Shown piece after piece: positions 8,866-18,700 of a DNA stretch of 44,721 nt (position 1 is the stretch's first letter; every line of letters begins with the position of its first letter). The stretch is from an uncultured Coprococcus sp. Lineage in GTDB: Bacteria; Bacillota; Clostridia; Lachnospirales; Lachnospiraceae. Under the pieces are notes generated by a model. It worked only from the letters and a program-made list of their open reading frames with translations. It had not been told where the DNA came from and searched no databases. The DNA is taken from NCBI GenBank assembly GCA_947626675.1, contig CANQTC010000019.1, forward strand, positions 1-44,721, written 5' to 3'. The position numbers were made by a program, and so were the translations under genes.

Positions 8866-10223
8866 TACACACCACCCCTTTCTGCCTTCAGGCTGTTCTG
8901 TAATGCTGCAAATCGGATAATGCTCTGCATCTTTTCCGGTGTCAGATTCTTATTGATGATAAGCTCTAACTGTTCCTCGTCAAGACCGCTTTCCAGTCCT
9001 CCACGGATGGCATTCACCTGTTCCGGTGAAAGTTCCTTGTTAATGACCATCTGTACCAGATCCTTATGAGACTTTTTCTTGAATGCGAACTTACTCATAA
9101 TTCCCTCAAACACGGATGGTTTGCGATGCATATAATCAACATCCGTTCTTTGAAGCACCTTTTGATCCTGCACCAGCGTCATAGTGTAATAAACGGGGAT
9201 TCCGCCAGCATTTGCATATACCGGAATTGCACCCGCCGGAATGGTTGCAGCCTGTTTTGGTATTGCTCCCTGCGTCTGCCCTACTGCCTGTGAATCATAA
9301 TTCTGTTTCATCTCAATCTCTGACTGTTTTCCCACAGTCTCTTCCTGCAAATCAGTTCTCCCATGATGCTGCTCATCAGCTGCTTTTTCTTCTGCTGATT
9401 TGTACCTTTCAATGGTTGAGTTCTTTGCAATTATCGCCTGTCCCTGCTCCCGGATTGTCTCATCCCTCTGGGAAATCTGCTGTTCAAGGTCAGTATTTCT
9501 ATCCTGCATGATTTTCATCTCCTTCTTTAAGTTTTCTAACTCTGTACGAAGCTGTGCTATGGTCTGCAATCCCTTATTGACTTCGTTCTGCTTGCCTTCA
9601 AGCTGTTCCGTAAATTCTCTGTTCTCCTTCTCCAGCTTTTCATTAAGAGAAGTAAGATTCTTTGCTACAGCTTCATCAAGGCGAATTGTTTCCATCTGCT
9701 TAAGCATCTTCTCGATTGCCTCATAATTCCCCGTATGGGACTGGACAGCCTCCGTAAGAGAACGGATCATTTCGGTAAGTTCCTTTGCCTGCTCCTTCTC
9801 AAGGGGTTCCTTTGCTATCGTATCCTCGGAAACTGCTATTGCAGTCTGCACCTTACCTAAGGCAAGTCCAAATGCCTTTCTCATATCAAGTGCAGTATTT
9901 GTATCTGCCAATGCCTTCTCAATATCTTCTACCGGTATCTGCTTCAGATAAAGCTCTGTTGCCACCTTCATTTTCTCTGCATCATATTTTTTTGCACCAA
10001 TGGATGCAACTACTGCCATGGGAATTTTGTTTCGATACATATCAGAAACAGCCTTCATTTGTTCAAAACTAAGTCCCCTGTCTGTATAATCATTAATCTC
10101 GCCCGGCATCAGCCCATGTTCCAAATCTTCTTCGACTAGAGCTATGACCCTGGCATCCATGATTCTGTCCTTTACATCTCTAAGATATGCCTGGACATCA
10201 ACTGCCGTCATCTGTCTTTCCAT
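8865..10223 (-). CDS. Unidentified coiled-coil protein of the transfer operon
   Basis: This 452-residue soluble protein has a long central coiled coil (about residues 170-285, rich in Glu, Lys and Gln with heptad-like spacing). Two copies of a short helical motif flank it: near the N-terminus DRGLSFEQMKAVSDMY, and near the C-terminus KELSPEQVNAIRGGLESG followed by KNLTPEKMQSI. These look like small repeat helices that read L-x-x-E-Q-(M/V/L). A clear GGAGG sits 8 bases before the ATG. No enzymatic motif is seen. The location between the relaxase and PcfB suggests a structural or scaffold role in transfer (inference). Confidence 0.78.
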   Translation of the reverse strand: MERQMTAVDVQAYLRDVKDRIMDARVIALVEEDLEHGLMPGEINDYTDRGLSFEQMKAVSDMYRNKIPMAVVASIGAKKYDAEKMKVATELYLKQIPVEDIEKALADTNTALDMRKAFGLALGKVQTAIAVSEDTIAKEPLEKEQAKELTEMIRSLTEAVQSHTGNYEAIEKMLKQMETIRLDEAVAKNLTSLNEKLEKENREFTEQLEGKQNEVNKGLQTIAQLRTELENLKKEMKIMQDRNTDLEQQISQRDETIREQGQAIIAKNSTIERYKSAEEKAADEQHHGRTDLQEETVGKQSEIEMKQNYDSQAVGQTQGAIPKQAATIPAGAIPVYANAGGIPVYYTMTLVQDQKVLQRTDVDYMHRKPSVFEGIMSKFAFKKKSHKDLVQMVINKELSPEQVNAIRGGLESGLDEEQLELIINKNLTPEKMQSIIRFAALQNSLKAERGGV

Positions 10224-10257
10224 CTGAATTTCCTCCTTCTTTCAAAAAAATAACAGC

Positions 10258-11715
10258 CTATCGTCTTGGCTGCTTCTCGTGTTCCATATTCTGTTCTTTT
10301 ACTTCTTCCTGCTGTCTTTCAACTTCCTGTCCGTCTGCACCAACAAAATCTTTTCTGATAGATTCTGCAAGTTTCAGCTCTTTCGATGCTTCCTGTTCCA
10401 GACTTTTCAGTTTTGCTCCTTCACTGCGGTAATGCTCTTTTAATGCCTTTACCTCATCATAGGAATAGCCAAGCTCCTTTAATCTGCTCTCCAGCAAAAG
10501 CCATCTGTTATGCTCATCCTCAAAAAACACATCTCCGTTTCTATAGGAATTCTCACACTCTAAAAGTTCATCCATCGCATTTGCAATATCATAAAGCTCC
10601 TTATTCTTGCTGTTTGCCCGGTAAATCCGGCTTTTCATGGCAGATGCCTCTTTTCTTTTATTCGTAAGATTATCTTCCACTAGCGCCAAATCAACTACGG
10701 AATGGATATCATGCCTTACAAGAAACTGATACTGTGCCTGCAATTTCTGCATCTTCTTAATCTCATCCTTGTACTTCCATGCCACAGAATAGGCTTTTTT
10801 CTTAAGCTTCCCAATCCGGTACAGCCTCGCATAATACTTTTTCTGTAACCCGGACATCTTTGCCCTTTTATATCGGCGCACCCTGCAATATACAATTCTT
10901 GGCTTGTTTTCTTTTATATATGAGGAAATATTCTCTTCATATATTCGCTGTCGTATGCGCTCTTCGGTATATTCCTCTCCCAGAGATTTTAGTCTTACAA
11001 ATCGCTTCATTCCCTGTGGCTTGACTGCCAGATACTTTCCCTCGCCATTAGCATTTTTCACTTCATAGCCTTTGTTCTCAAGCATGGATACAAAACTTTC
11101 AAATGATGCTGCCTGAATGATACAGGCATCCACATCCCTTGCCACCATCCTGCTCCATACGAACTTTCCGTCACGGTAGGAATTCCATTCCTGATAGGAA
11201 TCCCTTCCTCTTCTTTTTCCTGATTCTTCGTCAAGCTCAATCGTGGAAAGACCATACTCCTTACAGAGCCTGTTGGTAATTGGCTGGATATACTTCTCCC
11301 AATCCCCCTTCTGGTAATGATATTTCTTTCCATCCCTAAAGGATACACTGTTAAATACAATGTGACTGTGTGGATGCTCAGTATTGTCATGAACTGCAAA
11401 TACTGCTTCATAATCATTTCCAAGATACTCTTTCACAAACCTCTCAGTCAGCTCAAATACAGTATCCGGACTAACTTCCCCTTCCTTAAAGGAAAGTATG
11501 ATATGATACGCCTGCCGTTTATCTGTTTTGTTGAACTTTTTCTTTGTTTCCTTCATCTGCTCAAAAGCATTATCCACCTGGCAGTTTATGGCTGATACAA
11601 GCCTGCCATTCTGTGTCTTTTCCGGAACAGTAATATATTCAAGGGCAGACTTCAAATGCTTTCCATGAAAACTGCTTCCGCAATCCTTCATATGAAGAAT
11701 CTTACTGATTGCCAA
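10258..11715 (-). CDS. MOBP-type relaxase
   Basis: This 485-residue relaxase/mobilization nuclease nicks oriT and is carried covalently into the recipient. The N-terminal domain shows the likely catalytic Tyr27 (ALEYIT) and the metal-binding histidine cluster at about residues 114-118 (EHPHSHIVFN), as in MOBP relaxases. The C-terminal 200 residues are coiled-coil-rich and basic. The start is a TTG at 11715 that lies inside the end of mobC; it has GAGGTGG about 9 bases upstream and yields the family-typical opening MAISKILHM. The 14-base overlap with mobC suggests coupled synthesis of the relaxosome proteins. Confidence 0.92.
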   Translation of the reverse strand: MAISKILHMKDCGSSFHGKHLKSALEYITVPEKTQNGRLVSAINCQVDNAFEQMKETKKKFNKTDKRQAYHIILSFKEGEVSPDTVFELTERFVKEYLGNDYEAVFAVHDNTEHPHSHIVFNSVSFRDGKKYHYQKGDWEKYIQPITNRLCKEYGLSTIELDEESGKRRGRDSYQEWNSYRDGKFVWSRMVARDVDACIIQAASFESFVSMLENKGYEVKNANGEGKYLAVKPQGMKRFVRLKSLGEEYTEERIRQRIYEENISSYIKENKPRIVYCRVRRYKRAKMSGLQKKYYARLYRIGKLKKKAYSVAWKYKDEIKKMQKLQAQYQFLVRHDIHSVVDLALVEDNLTNKRKEASAMKSRIYRANSKNKELYDIANAMDELLECENSYRNGDVFFEDEHNRWLLLESRLKELGYSYDEVKALKEHYRSEGAKLKSLEQEASKELKLAESIRKDFVGADGQEVERQQEEVKEQNMEHEKQPRR

Positions 11716-12034
11716 GCCACACCACCACCTCTTTAACTGTATTGTTGAGTTTTTTCATATATGCGATAAGCTGCTGTCTGTCCTCTTTTGAATACAACTC
11801 ATAATTGTGATGATGCACAATCTGGTTGATATTCACACCGATATGATTTATCTCATTTATCAGCTGTTTAAGCTCTTGTCTGATTTCCGGGTAATCGTTC
11901 GGCGTCTGGCTGATTAATAGTCTTAAATATTCTGCCTCATTCATATGAAAAGCCTCTGCTTTTTCAGACAGAAGTCTGCTCTCAGCTGGTGTAAGTCTCA
12001 GCGTCTTTTTGACGCAATGAATCTTATCTGCCAT
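11702..12034 (-). CDS. mobC: MobC-like relaxosome protein
   Basis: This 110-residue protein belongs to the MobC mobilization family, which melts or bends oriT DNA to help the relaxase. The N-terminal half resembles a ribbon-helix-helix fold (TLRLTPAESRLLSEKAEAFH), and the family-typical segment NHIGVNINQIVHHHN follows at about residues 68-82. It overlaps the relaxase by 14 bases and its start overlaps the stop of the gene before it (TAATG). GGAGG lies 9 bases upstream of the ATG. Confidence 0.9.
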   Translation of the reverse strand: MADKIHCVKKTLRLTPAESRLLSEKAEAFHMNEAEYLRLLISQTPNDYPEIRQELKQLINEINHIGVNINQIVHHHNYELYSKEDRQQLIAYMKKLNNTVKEVVVWLGNQ

Positions 12035-12555
12035 TATCTGGCACCTCCCTTAACAGGCTCAGACCGAATAGAATCTGTAAGTTCCTTAACAGACTGGTCA
12101 ATACCAACAAGTCCAAGTCTTTCAATGAAAGCATCTGCAAGCTGTACGGCAAGGGCTTCTATCTCTGCCGGGTATTTTGTCTGTTCAAACATCTTATCAA
12201 GTCTTATTTCATCCTGCTTTAAGCTTGCGAGCTTCACTTCCAGCGAACTCTTATCCTGTCCTTGTGAAAGCTCATTTAATTCCTGTGACGTGTAGCGGAT
12301 AAGCTCATCATTCCACTCACACACAATGTCGATTACATCATCAAGTGAATATGGCTCTGCCTCATACTCATCAGTATTGATATCCACTCTGACAAGGCTT
12401 CCATCCTTATCTGTACCAAGCCTGTAATCATGACCTTCCATATAATTCAGAAGTATCTGTGCATCTTCCTTATTCATCACTTTGAACTCTTCATGCTCTT
12501 TCATCCAGTTCAAAAGTTCTTCCGGTTCTGTCATAAAGTGCATTTTTTCATCCAT
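12034..12555 (-). CDS. Unidentified acidic protein, first gene of the transfer operon
   Basis: This 173-residue acidic, mostly helical protein has no signal peptide or membrane segment. I do not recognise the family. The N-terminal part (LLNWMKEHEEF) and the central stretch about a two-day-type DEYEAEPYSLDDVIDIV are conserved-looking, but no active-site motif is visible. It is coupled to mobC by a TAATG overlap and is the first gene downstream of the repeat-rich region at 12,556-12,991. A relaxosome accessory or autoregulatory role is possible from position only. Confidence 0.75.
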   Translation of the reverse strand: MDEKMHFMTEPEELLNWMKEHEEFKVMNKEDAQILLNYMEGHDYRLGTDKDGSLVRVDINTDEYEAEPYSLDDVIDIVCEWNDELIRYTSQELNELSQGQDKSSLEVKLASLKQDEIRLDKMFEQTKYPAEIEALAVQLADAFIERLGLVGIDQSVKELTDSIRSEPVKGGAR

Positions 12556-12991
12556 TGCTCCTGTACACCTCCTTATCCGTGTTTTGTAAATCTTTTCCTA
12601 ATCTCTCTCCCATGAACTGTCCCAGTCCATGGCAAGATACGCATTAGAGACGGCTCTGCCTCCTCCAATGCATCTTGTCAGGGAGCTAACCCCCTGAAAC
12701 CCCTGTTATTATCCCTTTACTGTAAAATATGGAGTGAAAAACTCCATCTGCACGAAAATACGAAGTATTTCAGCCATTTTACAGTAAAATATGGATGACT
12801 TTTTTGAAGCCAAAAATCATAAAAAAATTGCATACAGTAAAATATGGGGGAAATATTGCTCTTTACTGTAAAATATGATTCATTTTGGCATTTTCACATC
12901 AAAAAATGAGGTGCACTTTTTCTGCCCGATTTTGAGCTATTTGTGCTTTTACATGAGTTTCTGATGTGAAAAACCCACTTTACAGTATTAT
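12556..12991. other. Intergenic region upstream of the mob/transfer operon (candidate oriT and control region)
   Basis: This 436-base stretch has no convincing gene. It holds a G/C-rich dyad at 12679-12696, a hairpin ATGGAGT / ACTCCAT at 12729-12747, a hairpin AAATAC / GTATTT at 12756-12770 and the TAC(A/T)GTAAAATATG repeat array. Its position directly upstream of the mobC-relaxase operon is where oriT is normally found. A short frame ending just before 12,555 reads openly for about 34 codons but lacks a good start. The promoter of the transfer operon should also lie here but is not clear by eye. Confidence 0.7.
12679..12696. other. Candidate oriT core dyad (CAGGG ... CCCTG)
   Basis: The inverted repeat CAGGG / CCCTG has an 8-base AGCTAACC loop and is followed by a further GAAACCCCTG. 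It lies about 125 bases upstream of the first gene of the mob operon. A G/C-rich dyad next to AT-rich repeats upstream of mobC fits an origin of transfer. The nic site is not identifiable from the sequence alone, so this is an inference from position and symmetry. Confidence 0.4.
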
Positions 12992-13020
12992 TTAAGGTAT
13001 TTCCCTGTTTTTACTGTAAA
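12718..13020 (+). repeat. Iteron-like direct repeats TAC(A/T)GTAAAATATG
   Basis: Four 15-base copies in the same orientation start at 12718, 12780, 12833 and 12864 (the last base varies in copy 4). Two shorter copies, TACAGTA at 12981 and TACTGTAAA at 13012, overlap or flank the 3' end of the Toprim gene. Start-to-start distances of 62, 53, 31, 117 and 31 bases are all close to whole helical turns, so bound proteins would sit on one DNA face. The core TACNGTA is itself a short palindrome. Such arrays are typical of replication-initiator iterons, oriT accessory sites or operators. Confidence 0.85.
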
Positions 13021-13963
13021 GATTACACTGCTTTTCGTTTCTTGCTTTCACCAGCCATTCGTTGTAATCCTTGCAGCCTTTCGGTGGTGGAGAATCTGTT
13101 ACGTCATAACCAAGCTGATAATACTTTTCCATTAACATTTCTGTTGCGTCTCTTCCAGCCTTGTCATTATCCAGACAAAAACTTATGCTTGATATCTGCG
13201 GATGTTCTTTTAAGAATGTTTCAAGCGGTGCATCAGCCACCATGCCAAGGGCAATCTTGTTACTCTCAAAATCCCTGTGAATATCCATATAGCTCATCAG
13301 GTCAATGGCAGCCTCAAATACAACAAGCTCTGTGCTCTCTTCATTTGCAATATTAAATCCATACCGCTTATCATTTCCCGGCACATCACACTTAAATGGT
13401 TTTCCCTTCTTGTCAAACACACCTCTCATACTGGCAAATCTGGTGACACCGTCCTTGTCGTTTCCCTTAAACACAATATTGTGATAAGGCATACTCTCAT
13501 AGATAAGTCCCTGATTAACAAAGAAGTTCACAACATCTCTACTGATAGCCCTATCGTTTGTGAGGTACTCATAAAGATAGGCATTGCTGTGTGCCAGTTG
13601 TGGTAACACAAAAGGTTTCTTTTCCACTTCCTTATACGGGACTTGATATTTTAGTACTGGCTTTTCAGGAGTATCGTGGATTCTTCGATATCCGGCAAAA
13701 TCTAATAACCAGAATACTGCTTCTTTGACATCCATCCCGGCAAACACCCTGAGAAAGTCTATCTGTGAACCTCCATTTTCTCCTTTTTCATACCGTCTCG
13801 AAAACCTGCACCAGTGACTTCGGTTATAGATTCTCATGGAATCCATTTCTTTCAGCGTGTAATAATTGCCAATCCTTTTCGGTGTATATCCAAGGCTTGA
13901 TGCAACTGCCACCAGGTCAACCGACTTTGCGATAGCCAGCTCATCCTCCGTAAAATTCTGCAT
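12992..13963 (-). CDS. Toprim-domain DNA primase-like protein (DUF3991-type)
   Basis: The protein has 323 residues. The N-terminal part contains a DUF3991-like zinc-less primase accessory region (YYTLKEMDSMRIYNRSHWCRFS). The C-terminal half is a Toprim fold with the conserved Glu in VVFEAAIDLMSYM and the metal-binding Asp pair in SFCLDNDKAGRDA. Such proteins are carried by many conjugative elements and probably prime complementary-strand synthesis or assist replication after transfer. The gene starts 4 bases after the RadC-like gene's stop. Its 3' end overlaps one repeat of the downstream repeat array. Confidence 0.87.
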   Translation of the reverse strand: MQNFTEDELAIAKSVDLVAVASSLGYTPKRIGNYYTLKEMDSMRIYNRSHWCRFSRRYEKGENGGSQIDFLRVFAGMDVKEAVFWLLDFAGYRRIHDTPEKPVLKYQVPYKEVEKKPFVLPQLAHSNAYLYEYLTNDRAISRDVVNFFVNQGLIYESMPYHNIVFKGNDKDGVTRFASMRGVFDKKGKPFKCDVPGNDKRYGFNIANEESTELVVFEAAIDLMSYMDIHRDFESNKIALGMVADAPLETFLKEHPQISSISFCLDNDKAGRDATEMLMEKYYQLGYDVTDSPPPKGCKDYNEWLVKARNEKQCNLYSKNREIP

Positions 13964-13967
13964 CTCA

Positions 13968-14507
13968 TCACCTTGCCTTTCCCTGCTCTGCCACCAGTCC
14001 TGAACTTAAATCAAGTGATTGATAGTTCGTTTCGAGAAATACTTTCGGTGTATCCAACAGCTTTTTCTCCTTAAAACTGAAATACTGACGGTTATCCCCG
14101 CCTACAATTACATGATCTAAAAGCGGTATTCCCATAAGCTCACACATCTTAGCCATACGGTCCGTCATCATAGTGTCATGCTTGCTTGGTGTAAGATTTC
14201 CACTGGGATGATTGTGCATAAGCATTATTGTTGCTGCATTGGAAAGAATACTGGCTTTAAATATTTCTCTTGGATGAGCCATCGATTCATTCAAACATCC
14301 AATACTTGCAAAATGACAGTTAATCGGTGTTCCGTCTGTTTTCATGTTGATTACACATAATACCTCTCTGTCCATTTCACACAAATGCTTTCCCAAAAGC
14401 AGGACTGCATCTTCAGGATTTGTAATCGGATGTCCCGACATAATCGGGGCATCCTTTACAAGCCTTACCGAGACAACATCAAGGTTGAACGGATTCTTTT
14501 CCTTCAT
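13968..14507 (-). CDS. RadC-like JAB/MPN-domain protein
   Basis: This 179-residue protein has the JAMM metal-binding motif in MHNHPSGNLTPSKHD and a preceding conserved Glu region, as in RadC-family proteins common on conjugative elements and prophages. The biochemical role of the family is still uncertain; an influence on DNA repair or on restriction after entry is often suggested. The ATG at 14507 was chosen because AGGAG lies ten bases upstream, inside the preceding small gene, which it overlaps. An extension to 14564 has no site of its own. Confidence 0.88.
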   Translation of the reverse strand: MKEKNPFNLDVVSVRLVKDAPIMSGHPITNPEDAVLLLGKHLCEMDREVLCVINMKTDGTPINCHFASIGCLNESMAHPREIFKASILSNAATIMLMHNHPSGNLTPSKHDTMMTDRMAKMCELMGIPLLDHVIVGGDNRQYFSFKEKKLLDTPKVFLETNYQSLDLSSGLVAEQGKAR

Positions 14508-14607
14508 CAGAATCACGCTCCTCTCCCAGCTCCACATGAATAATAATCTCACCTGAGCTTTCATTTACCATTTTCACAAGCTCCTCCATTGTTATCTCTT
14601 TTTCCAT
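14479..14607 (-). CDS. 42-residue acidic peptide overlapping the RadC-like gene
   Basis: The translation starts MEKEITMEELVKMVNESSGE and ends ESVQP. It begins at an ATG with AGGAGG about 6 bases upstream and overlaps the RadC-like start by 29 bases in a different frame; its 3' half supplies the RadC ribosome site. The good start signal and tight packing between the DUF5688 gene (9 bases) and the RadC-like gene argue that it is translated. It may act as a leader for coupled translation or as a small regulator; the family is not recognised. Confidence 0.6.
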   Translation of the reverse strand: MEKEITMEELVKMVNESSGEIIIHVELGEERDSDEGKESVQP

Positions 14608-14616
14608 GGCAGCCTC

Positions 14617-15621
14617 CTATCTGGTCTTGCCTGCTTCATATACCATAGGTGCTTCCGCAACAATACCGTCAAGTCGCTTATTCGGAGTGTCTGTTGCAAG
14701 TGTTACCTTGCGAAGGTCTTTGTCATAGTGATATACCTGATTGGAAAGTCTCTCATCAAGAGCCACCTGATCCATATTGATTTCAGCCACCATTGCAGCC
14801 AGTTCATTTGGATTGCCCATATCTGTACTTACTGCGATAACCTCATGGATTGAACTTGGCATGATATAAAGGTCTGAACCAAGCTTTTCGGCAAGGTCAT
14901 GGAGTCCGTCCTCATAAAGCATACTGACGGCTCCGTTGATTCCCTTGTTATTGCTGATTACATACATCTGCTGTTCCGGTGGCATCTCACCAAGCATCAT
15001 ATCTGCAATTTCAGGTGGCATACCATCTTTCATAAAGATGTCTCTCATCACATCATTCATTGATTTGATGACAGGCGGTAAGAGTCTCTTTGTATTCTCT
15101 GCCGCAAGTTTAAACATCTGCTCCTCAGTAAATCCAAGTGTTTCTGCAAGACCATGATGAATAGGTGTTGATGCAATACCTTCCCCATCAATTTTTACCA
15201 CCATACGGTAGATAACCGACAGATCCTTGAACTCCCTGTGAGGCATATTGGCAAGCATTTCTTTGTTCTGCTCTGTATTGATAAGCTGGAACACAATCTT
15301 ATCCTTTGCACATTCAGCATTTGTAAGCTCATTTACATTGATACTCTCCTTCTGTTCCATTGCCTTCATAAAACCTTCTGCAGCTCTCTCAAGCGTTGCA
15401 TTCAGATTCTCTGTTGTAACATAGTCCTCATACATATGGTTGACATAGATTGTCGGACTGATGTTCATTCCCGGTTCATTTACCCTGATTGATAATCCGT
15501 CAAGTGTACGGTTGACCTTATCTACCGGTCTGATTTCCACCTGTGCATCCTGATATTTCTCTGGTAAAAATTCCTTGAATTTTTCTTCTACTACTCCTTT
15601 AAAAATCTCGTATTCCATCAT
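14617..15621 (-). CDS. DUF5688 family protein
   Basis: This 334-residue soluble acidic protein fits the DUF5688 family of conjugative-element proteins of Clostridia (opening YEIFKGVVEEKFKEFLPE, a central DLSVIYRMV segment and a C-terminal region with NPNELAAM). No catalytic motif, membrane segment or signal is visible. GGAGG lies 9 bases before the ATG. It is the first gene after a strong terminator that ends the adhesin transcript, so it either has its own promoter in the 91-base gap or depends on readthrough. Function unknown. Confidence 0.8.
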   Translation of the reverse strand: MMEYEIFKGVVEEKFKEFLPEKYQDAQVEIRPVDKVNRTLDGLSIRVNEPGMNISPTIYVNHMYEDYVTTENLNATLERAAEGFMKAMEQKESINVNELTNAECAKDKIVFQLINTEQNKEMLANMPHREFKDLSVIYRMVVKIDGEGIASTPIHHGLAETLGFTEEQMFKLAAENTKRLLPPVIKSMNDVMRDIFMKDGMPPEIADMMLGEMPPEQQMYVISNNKGINGAVSMLYEDGLHDLAEKLGSDLYIMPSSIHEVIAVSTDMGNPNELAAMVAEINMDQVALDERLSNQVYHYDKDLRKVTLATDTPNKRLDGIVAEAPMVYEAGKTR

Positions 15622-15653
15622 ATTACGATTCCTCCGTTTTCTTAATAAAAATA

Positions 15654-15688
15654 GCGGGGAACATAAGTCATTAGCTTACATTCCCCGC
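15654..15688 (-). terminator. Rho-independent terminator of the adhesin gene
   Basis: On the minus strand, GCGGGGAA pairs with TTCCCCGC around an inner TAAG/CTTA stem, followed by a T-rich TATTTTTATT tract. It lies 25 bases downstream of the adhesin stop codon and separates the adhesin from the DUF5688 gene. Confidence 0.85.
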
Positions 15689-15712
15689 CGGGTTAATTGT
15701 TACTATTTGGTT

Positions 15713-18700
15713 TTACGCTTCCTCTGCTCCATCTTCTTTCTTTTTCCAGAATGCTGCAAAAAGACCTAGTGCAAGAGCCCCAAGACCTAATCCGGCATAA
15801 AGCCAAGGATTAAAGTTATCTCCTGTCTGTGGAAGCTTTGGTTCTGTCGGTTTGTTTGTGAGTGATAAAGTATACTCTACACACTCAGGTGCATTGTCAT
15901 CATACTGTAAAACAACATCGTGTACAGTTTCATCAAGAATATATCCTTCCGCTGCCTTTGTCTCTACAACATAGTAATGGATGTCCTCCTTGAAAGAGCC
16001 GTCCTCGTTATAGATACAGATTGGAAGTTCCTTTGATTCTGCATGACCATCTTTGTCAGTTATAACAGTTTCAATGACCTTTCCATCCTTATCACGGATT
16101 TCAAATTCTACTCCTGCGATAGGCTTCTTTGTCACTTCATCTGTCTTTTCAATAATAATCTTACCTACAGCATATTCATCCTTCATGGATACCTTCTGGA
16201 TTTCAGCTGTCTCAGTTACTTCAAACTCTACATCTTTGGCAATCTTATATCCATAAGGAGCTGTTTCCTCACGAAGAATATATTTTCCTACTGGAAGTCT
16301 CTCTATCATATGAGTCTTTCCAGCCTCAGAAGTCCAGCTTTCTACTACCTTTCCTTCTGAATCAATTACTGATAACTTGGCACCTGCAATTTCCTTCTCA
16401 CCGGTGATATCAGTCTTTGAAAATTCTACCTTGATTGGTGCATTTTCAAATTCAGCTGAAAACTCTATGACAGCTACTTCTTCACCCTGGTAAGATGCAT
16501 CCACATCAAATACCTCGTCAGACTTCACATGTCCCTTTGGTGCCTCGATTTCCTTCACATAATATTGTCCAAGTGGAAGGTCCGAAACAAATGTTACTGT
16601 TCCGTCTGCACCTGTGACTGCTTTCTCGATTCTTTCATCAGCTGCCACAATGACTGTACCTTCAGAATTTACGATGTCCTCTTTTGCAAAAAGACCAAAG
16701 ACAGCACCCTCTAAAGGCTTCTTGGTCTCTGAATCAGTTTTAACAACTGTAATCTTAACCTTCTGTCTTTCATTGGTTACATCCATTCCGGCATATACCA
16801 CCTCTGTGTCCTGATCCACATAGGAAAGGTCTGCTTCGATAGGTGTACTGTCTAAAACAAATCCTTCAATGGTTTCTGTTTCCACAAGATAATACCTGCC
16901 AAGTGGCAATTCCTCTATGCTTGCAATGCCATTGTCATCGGTTACGATTGTTGCTACCAGTTCATCCTTTTCAAAATATACGGTGTCAAGTCCGTCAGGG
17001 CTTACAATATCTTCTGCCGCATATACCTCAAAGGTTACTCCGGCAAGGGATTTCTTGAAGTAATTGAAAATAAAATCGTACCAGTGACCCTTGATAAGAG
17101 TCTTGTCTGTTACAAATTCACCATCCTTATTGATGATGATAGAACCTGTAGGCACTTCATCCTTCATTACAACTGACTGGATATTTTCTGTGTCCTCAAC
17201 AGTAAACTGAATGTCTGTTGCTCGAAGATATCCGTATGGTGCAAATTCCTCACGAAGAGTATAAGTCTCACCTACTACCAGTTTCTTGATTACATGTTTC
17301 TCTCCGCTGACGGAAGTCCATGTCTCAATGATATTTCCATCCTTATCAATTACACAAAGAGTTGCTCCTGAAAGCTCTGCACCGCTTGTAATATCCTCCT
17401 TGGAGAATTCAAAAGTAGTTGGAGTATTAAGGAATACACTGCTGTACTTGGCAACCTTGATATCCTGTCCCTGATACTGTGCATCAAAGGCGATTACTTC
17501 CTCGTTTGTCACATATCCGGCAGGTGTTTCCATTTCTTTTGCATAATACTTGGCAAATGGATAATCCTTTGTGAAGCTTACGATACCATTCTCATATGAA
17601 ACTGCTGTCTCAAGTAAAGTACCTGCTTCTATGATAACTTTTCCATCAACATTCCTGATATCCTCGTCTGAGTAAAGACCAAATACAGCACCGTTGATTG
17701 GTTCATCTGTCTCGGAATCTTTCTTTTCTACAGATAAAGATAACTTCTGTCTGTCATTAGTAAATGTTGCTGTTTCATAAATAACCGGTGTATGGTCATC
17801 CACATAAGCAAATGTTACATACTGTGCATCCTGATTCAGAACATATCCGTAAGGAGCTTCTACTTCCACAACCTTGTATTTTCCTAATGGAAGATTCTTA
17901 AGAACTGCTTTTCCATCATCTCCGGTAACAAGTGTTGCCACAAGCTCGCCCTCAGAATAATACTTTGTTCTGTTTCCGTCAGCGTCTTTCTGCATATCAG
18001 CTGTAAAGATATCCTCAGCTGCATAGACTTCATACTTGGCACCTGCAAGGCTTCCCTCACGGTACACGAATGACTTTTCATCTGAATCAGCGAAAAGACC
18101 ACCCTTATAAGAGTCAAGAACTTCTCCCTTCTTCTCTACGGTAAGTTCACCCACAACAGGTGCATCTTCGTAATCCACTGTAATGATTGCTTCATAAGTT
18201 TCAGGGTCAATTTCATAAGCTGTGTCAGTATCTACCGCCACTTTTACATAGGTCTCATTTACCACATAACCGTATGGAGCAGCAATCTCCTCAATTCTGT
18301 AATTACCAAGCTTTAATGCTTCCGGTAAAATCAAATCCCCGTCCTCATCTGTGAAGAATGAAGTGTGTGTCACCTTGGAAGGATAAGTTGTAATCATGGT
18401 TACATACTTTCCAGTATCAAGATTAAAGATCTTAAACTCTGTGTTTGGAATAAGAACTGTCTGCTTTGTATCAGCATCTTTCTTTACCACACGAAGTTTT
18501 GCTGTAAACTCACGGTCGATAAAAACTCTCCAAATCTGAGGCTCTGTTGGATTGTTCTCCACAATCTTTACCTCAAAAGGTTTGATTGTTTCCATGTTGT
18601 GAGGTGTTTCTGTTTCAAGTACCACATAAGTTCCATAAGGAATTGCAATGGATACTGCATGACCCTTTTCGTCTGTGTAAATGGACTTTGCTCCATTCTC

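Noticed and set aside
12556..12690. Short open frame reading QDALEEAEPSLMRILPWTG... and ending just before the first mob-operon gene
   Set aside because: About 34 codons are open and protein-like, but the only ATG has no ribosome site at a usable distance, and the region is more likely cis-acting DNA.
12718..13020. Repeats considered as a CRISPR array
   Set aside because: Units are 15 bases with unequal spacing, no spacers of constant size and no cas genes nearby.
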